The notes beneath the pieces are model-generated. The model was not told the origin of the DNA. It did not search any database and worked only from the letters and a program-made list of their open reading frames with translations. The position numbers and the translations under genes are program-made. From an archaeon (GTDB taxonomy: Archaea; Asgardarchaeota; Hermodarchaeia; Hermodarchaeales; Hermodarchaeaceae), in NCBI GenBank assembly GCA_016550405.1, contig JABXGX010000152.1:1-17914 (forward strand): DNA of 17,914 bases, given 5' to 3'. The stretch's first letter is position 1, and every line of letters begins with the position of its first letter. Below are positions 14,419 through 17,914 of the stretch, piece by piece.

Positions 14419-16862
14419 CCTCTAATGAAGAACCCCAAACGCCTTTCGTTCCCATCGGAGATGTTATCCAGGCCGATGTCAACACAACCACGATCACATT
14501 TCATTGCACCAACGCTATCCTTAGATTATCATTGTATGACAAACACGTACTACGCATTCAAGCAACCGCTCAGCCCTCCTTCAAAGGAAGTCCGTCCTTT
14601 ATTGTTCTTCCACCACCAAATGAAAAAGTGGGTCACTTGGAAGTCCAAGAAACTAAATCAGGCTGGCAAATCCAATCACCTACAACTCATGTTCAGGTGC
14701 AACGAAGTCCCTGTCACCTTAGCTTCTTGGCTCGTCAAGGAACTACAATCGTAGAAGATAGTCAACCCACAGGTGTTTTGTTCTCTCCCAAACAAATTCG
14801 ACTCTCGAAGGTCCTTTCAGAAGGGGGACACTTCTACGGGTTCGGACATAAAACCGGCCCCTTAGATAAACGAGGCACTCGCATGGAAATGTGGAACCAT
14901 TACCAAATGTATGATTTCGCTTCAGACCCTCTCTCTACCTGCGTGCCTTTCTTCATCGCCATTCAAAATGGCGCCGCTTATGGCATCTATCTGGATACCC
15001 CTGTAAAATCGGTCTTTGATATGGGGGCTACTGATTCCCAAAATTATGTCATTACCGTTGATGATACTGAGCTTGATTATTATTTCATCGTTGGCCCGGA
15101 TCCGAAACAAGTCCTCTATTCTTATAGTCGACTCACTGGTCAAATGCCATTACCCCCTCGTTGGATTCTCGGCTATCACCAATGTCGATGGAGTTACACT
15201 CCTGCTAGCCGTGTCCGAGAAATCGCGTCCGAATTGCGTAACCGCAAATTTCCCTGTGATGGAATATGGATTGACATCGACTATATGGACGAGTACCGCG
15301 TATTCACATGGAATCCAAAAACCTTCCCCGACCCCCAGGCGTTGATCGATGATTTGAAGAATGATGGCTTCAAAGTAATCACCATCATCGATCCTGGCGT
15401 CAAAGTAGACGATCAGTACACCATCTACCAAGAAGGGATCAAACATGATTATTTTCTCCGCAAACAAGCTGGTGAACTCTTTATCGGCACTACCTGGCCA
15501 ACCCAATCCGTATTCCCGAATTTCCTCCACCCCGCAGTTCGCAAATGGTGGGCCAATCTCCACACACCATTATTAAGACTAGGCGTTTCAGCAATTTGGA
15601 ATGACCTCAACGAACCTCAAGTCTTTCTCACACCCGAATATGAAGAAATGGCAAAAACCATACATTCTGACGGTCAGCACACCTACACCAATGCTGAAGC
15701 CCACAATCTCTACGGGCTAGCTATGTCCAAGGCCACTTATGCAGGCATGATAGAGTTTCGTCCTAATACTCGTCCCTGGATTCTTTCCCGGGCCGGATGG
15801 GCAGGAATACAACGATATGCTGCTGTATGGACTCATGATAATCAGAGCACCTGGGAACATCTTGAACAGACTGTGCCCCAATTATTAAACCTTGGAATGG
15901 CTGGAATCCCCTTAATTGGCAGCGATATTGGCGGATTCTATCAAGAGCCAACACCCGAATTATTCACACGCTGGAACCAGTTAGGCGTGTTCAGTCCATT
16001 CTGTCGTAACCATACTGCCACCGGCACCCCCAACCAGGAACCGTGGGAGTTTGGCCCTGAGGTTGAAGAAATCAGTCGACGCTTTATCTCCTTCCGCTAT
16101 ATGCTTTTACCGTACCTGTATGATCTTACGCGTGAAGCTTCGTTAACAGGCGTTCCAATAATGCGCCCTTTAATTCTCGAATTTCCCACCGATGAACACT
16201 GCCACAGCATCGAAGACGAATTCCTTGTGGGGCCATCGGTTCTTGTAGCCCCAATTCTTCAACAAGGTTTCTCTTCTCGACAGGTCTATCTTCCTGAAGG
16301 TGACTGGTTTGACCCCCATAGCCATGAGACTCACCGAGGGCCAACCACTATCACAATGCCCGCTCTCCTTTCCATGTGTCCAACTCTCATACGTCGCGGA
16401 AGCATTCTGCCACTGCAACCGGTTGTACAACATTCAGCTGAACCTGTAGACCAGCTTCAACTAGATATCTATCCCTGCGTAGACTGCGAAGACGGAGTCG
16501 AATTTCGCCATTATGAAGACGATTACGAATCACTTGATTATCAAAAAGGAGAGTATGCTACGACACAATTCTGGTGCCATACTGAGCTAAAAGGGATTAC
16601 CTTTATCATCCAACAGCCGGAAGGAAATTACCAACCCCCCGATCGAAAATTTGTTTTAATCTTTCGCTGTCTAGTGCAACCACCAAACCAGATTACATTA
16701 GACGGAGAACTCCTTGACTCCTTTTCCGATGAAACTTTGTTTAAGAAATCGGATCTTGGCTGGTTCTGGCAGGCTCGAGATCAGACCGTCCGTGTTGTGT
16801 TTTCTGATACCCGTAAACGCCGTGAAGTTCACCTGCAGCTGAAGTCGTCTTCTTCGGAGTAG
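14415..16862 (+). CDS. Glycoside hydrolase family 31, probable alpha-glucosidase
   Basis: This 815-residue protein has the GH31 order: an N-terminal beta-sandwich (to ~residue 240) with GFGHKTGPLDKRG, a catalytic barrel beginning PPRWILGYHQCRW, WIDIDYMD (substrate contacts), then C-terminal beta domains (LVGPSVLVAPIL, YLPEGDWFDP). The nucleophile is Asp397 in WNDLNEP and the acid/base is Asp475 in WTHDNQ, where relatives usually have WTGDN, so His replaces Gly. GSDIGGF follows. Family enzymes hydrolyse terminal alpha-glucosides with retention; some prefer alpha-xylosides. The GPLDKRG and NHYQMYDF segments look more like maltase/alpha-glucosidase. There is no signal peptide, so it should act in the cytoplasm on imported or stored oligosaccharides. 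It is coupled to the upstream membrane protein. Start: ATG at 14415. Confidence 0.95.
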   Translation: MTSNEEPQTPFVPIGDVIQADVNTTTITFHCTNAILRLSLYDKHVLRIQATAQPSFKGSPSFIVLPPPNEKVGHLEVQETKSGWQIQSPTTHVQVQRSPCHLSFLARQGTTIVEDSQPTGVLFSPKQIRLSKVLSEGGHFYGFGHKTGPLDKRGTRMEMWNHYQMYDFASDPLSTCVPFFIAIQNGAAYGIYLDTPVKSVFDMGATDSQNYVITVDDTELDYYFIVGPDPKQVLYSYSRLTGQMPLPPRWILGYHQCRWSYTPASRVREIASELRNRKFPCDGIWIDIDYMDEYRVFTWNPKTFPDPQALIDDLKNDGFKVITIIDPGVKVDDQYTIYQEGIKHDYFLRKQAGELFIGTTWPTQSVFPNFLHPAVRKWWANLHTPLLRLGVSAIWNDLNEPQVFLTPEYEEMAKTIHSDGQHTYTNAEAHNLYGLAMSKATYAGMIEFRPNTRPWILSRAGWAGIQRYAAVWTHDNQSTWEHLEQTVPQLLNLGMAGIPLIGSDIGGFYQEPTPELFTRWNQLGVFSPFCRNHTATGTPNQEPWEFGPEVEEISRRFISFRYMLLPYLYDLTREASLTGVPIMRPLILEFPTDEHCHSIEDEFLVGPSVLVAPILQQGFSSRQVYLPEGDWFDPHSHETHRGPTTITMPALLSMCPTLIRRGSILPLQPVVQHSAEPVDQLQLDIYPCVDCEDGVEFRHYEDDYESLDYQKGEYATTQFWCHTELKGITFIIQQPEGNYQPPDRKFVLIFRCLVQPPNQITLDGELLDSFSDETLFKKSDLGWFWQARDQTVRVVFSDTRKRREVHLQLKSSSSE

Positions 16863-16944
16863 GCAACGACCCAGAAGGTTTTTACGGGTAAATTCCTAGC
16901 CTGAAAGACAGTCTCAGATTCTCTGAATATCGAGGTAGACGGTT
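16863..16944. other. Short intergenic region with a small inverted repeat
   Basis: These 82 bases separate GH31 from the next gene. TTTTT at 16879-16883 may help end transcription. TCAGA-TTC-TCTGA at 16914-16926 is a perfect 5-base inverted repeat just before the Shine-Dalgarno GAGGT (16932-16936). Confidence 0.35.
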
Positions 16945-17914
16945 ATGGCAAACTTACCTAAACTGGATACGAAAATTAAGGCTGTCACGATTTACCGAAA
17001 CGGTGCTAAAATCGAACGGACAGGTCAAATCGAATTAAAACCTGGCACCCATAAACTCGAAATCGCTAACTTAACCCGCTTTTTAGATAAGGAAAGTGTA
17101 CGTGTCTCAGGGCGTGGCCAGGCTACCATTGTAAGCTTCGATACGATTGACACAACAGTCGAAGTAAGCGGTTATGATAAACTTGACACCCTCATCAAGA
17201 AACGTGAAGATTTGCAAAAGCAACTCAGCACAATTCAAAATGAGCTCCAAAGGATAACCCGCCGAATGAACTTCTATAATCAGGTTTTAGATAACTCCGC
17301 AGGGGAATTTTCTCGCTGGATCCCTGCAGGTGAAAGTAATGTCGACCAGCTCAGTTCCCTAGAAACTTTAGTGACGACGCAAGTAGATTCACTTACCCAA
17401 TCGCAAATGAAGCTTCAAGAAAAACGGGAAAAGATCCAAAAGGAAATCGCGATCCTGAACCGCGAAATCGAAAAATTCCGAAGTGATGTAAACCAATACG
17501 AAGTCAGCAACAGTGTGTTCATCAACGTTGATGTCCATAAGTTAGGTAAATGTGAATTCAACATCTCCTATTTTGTCAACAATGCTTACTGGGAGCCTAC
17601 CTATGATTTTGTCCTCTCTGAGGAATCAACCGAAGTCACCATGTACACAGTGGTCCAAAACAACACCCAAGAAGACTGGGATAAAGTCAATCTCACGGTG
17701 TCAACTGCGTCTCGACGCACTGCATCAATCACAGAGCCTTCACCCTACTTTGTCTCAATCTATCGTCCTCCACCCCCTGCCCCCCGACGAGACCTTAGGA
17801 TGAAAGCTGCGAAAATGGCCGCCCCCGCCGCTTCAGGTGCCGTTGCCGATGAAATCGAAGCCGCTGAATTAGAAATGATACCAGAAGAACCACTCCCAGA
17901 GATGGCTCCTCCCC
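16945..17914 (+). CDS. DUF4140/DUF4139 (mucoidy-inhibitor MuiA-like) protein, 3' partial
   Basis: The frame opens at ATG 16945, preceded by GAGGT with 8 bases of spacing, and stays open to the right edge (323 codons). The N-terminal domain (IKAVTIYRNGAKIERTGQIE... then GTHKLEIANL) matches DUF4140. A coiled coil rich in Lys/Gln/Glu follows (~residues 85-185). Next is the start of DUF4139, with NISYFVNNAYWEPTYDF, whose YW.P.YD is the family signature. From ~residue 270 a Pro/Ala-rich linker begins (YRPPPPAPRRD and later Ala runs), a low-complexity insert often seen inside DUF4139 proteins. No signal peptide or transmembrane segment is visible in this part. The biochemical role of the family is unknown; the MuiA name comes from a mucoidy phenotype in bacteria and should not be taken as the function here. 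Confidence 0.88.
   Translation, partial: MANLPKLDTKIKAVTIYRNGAKIERTGQIELKPGTHKLEIANLTRFLDKESVRVSGRGQATIVSFDTIDTTVEVSGYDKLDTLIKKREDLQKQLSTIQNELQRITRRMNFYNQVLDNSAGEFSRWIPAGESNVDQLSSLETLVTTQVDSLTQSQMKLQEKREKIQKEIAILNREIEKFRSDVNQYEVSNSVFINVDVHKLGKCEFNISYFVNNAYWEPTYDFVLSEESTEVTMYTVVQNNTQEDWDKVNLTVSTASRRTASITEPSPYFVSIYRPPPPAPRRDLRMKAAKMAAPAASGAVADEIEAAELEMIPEEPLPEMAPP

Overview
The window most likely comes from an archaeon. The case rests on archaeal-style expression signals: TATA-like boxes (TTAAATA and TTTAAA types) about 25-50 bases before several starts, with GGAGG or GGTGA Shine-Dalgarno sequences close to ATG or TTG starts. It also rests on gene content: a group 4 (HycE/EchE/MbhL-like) [NiFe]-hydrogenase large subunit, a small RAM/ACT-like protein of a type I associate with archaea, and a LonC-like protease. 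The phylum cannot be fixed from the sequence; an Asgard or similar anaerobic lineage would fit but is a guess.

Layout. Bases 3-1463 (+) are one open frame that enters from the left edge. It has a His/Thr-rich first part of very biased composition and a second part that looks like a LAGLIDADG homing endonuclease. It converges, 17 bases apart, on the hydrogenase large subunit (1481-2686, -). Next come a cobalamin-binding-type radical SAM enzyme (2928-4325, -, TTG start) and a gene-poor stretch containing a TetR-type regulator remnant with an in-frame TAG (4693-5040). The + strand then carries a Lon-family protease with degenerate ATPase motifs (5083-7482), a ten-helix P-type ATPase with an altered ion site (7542-10415) and an M29 aminopeptidase (10489-11601). 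A 76-residue RAM-like protein (11614-11844, -) is divergent from a sulfite-oxidase-like molybdenum enzyme (11991-12563, +). A hairpin-rich intergenic region follows (12564-12795), then a metallo-beta-lactamase-fold hydrolase (12817-13572). An ECF S-component-like membrane protein (13633-14418) overlaps a GH31 alpha-glucosidase (14415-16862) by 4 bases. A DUF4140/DUF4139 (MuiA-like) protein runs off the right edge (16945-17914).

How the genes work together. Most genes have their own upstream signals and look like single transcription units. The clear exception is the S-component/GH31 pair, whose ATGA overlap implies translational coupling and suggests linked uptake and hydrolysis of a glycoside or a related function. 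The small RAM-like protein and the molybdenum enzyme share a divergent promoter region of about 146 bases. The hydrogenase subunit has no partner subunits in view.

Most notable points: (1) blocks of almost exclusively C-ending codons start and stop inside single genes, on whichever strand is coding; (2) the P-type ATPase has PINIP in place of PEGLP in M4 and a His where SERCA has Asp800 in M6; (3) the Lon-type protease keeps its Ser/Lys dyad but lacks standard Walker A and B residues; (4) the intergenic region 12564-12795 has three consecutive perfect hairpins and a T-tract on the minus strand, a candidate small RNA. No CRISPR array, rRNA, tRNA or insertion sequence was recognised.
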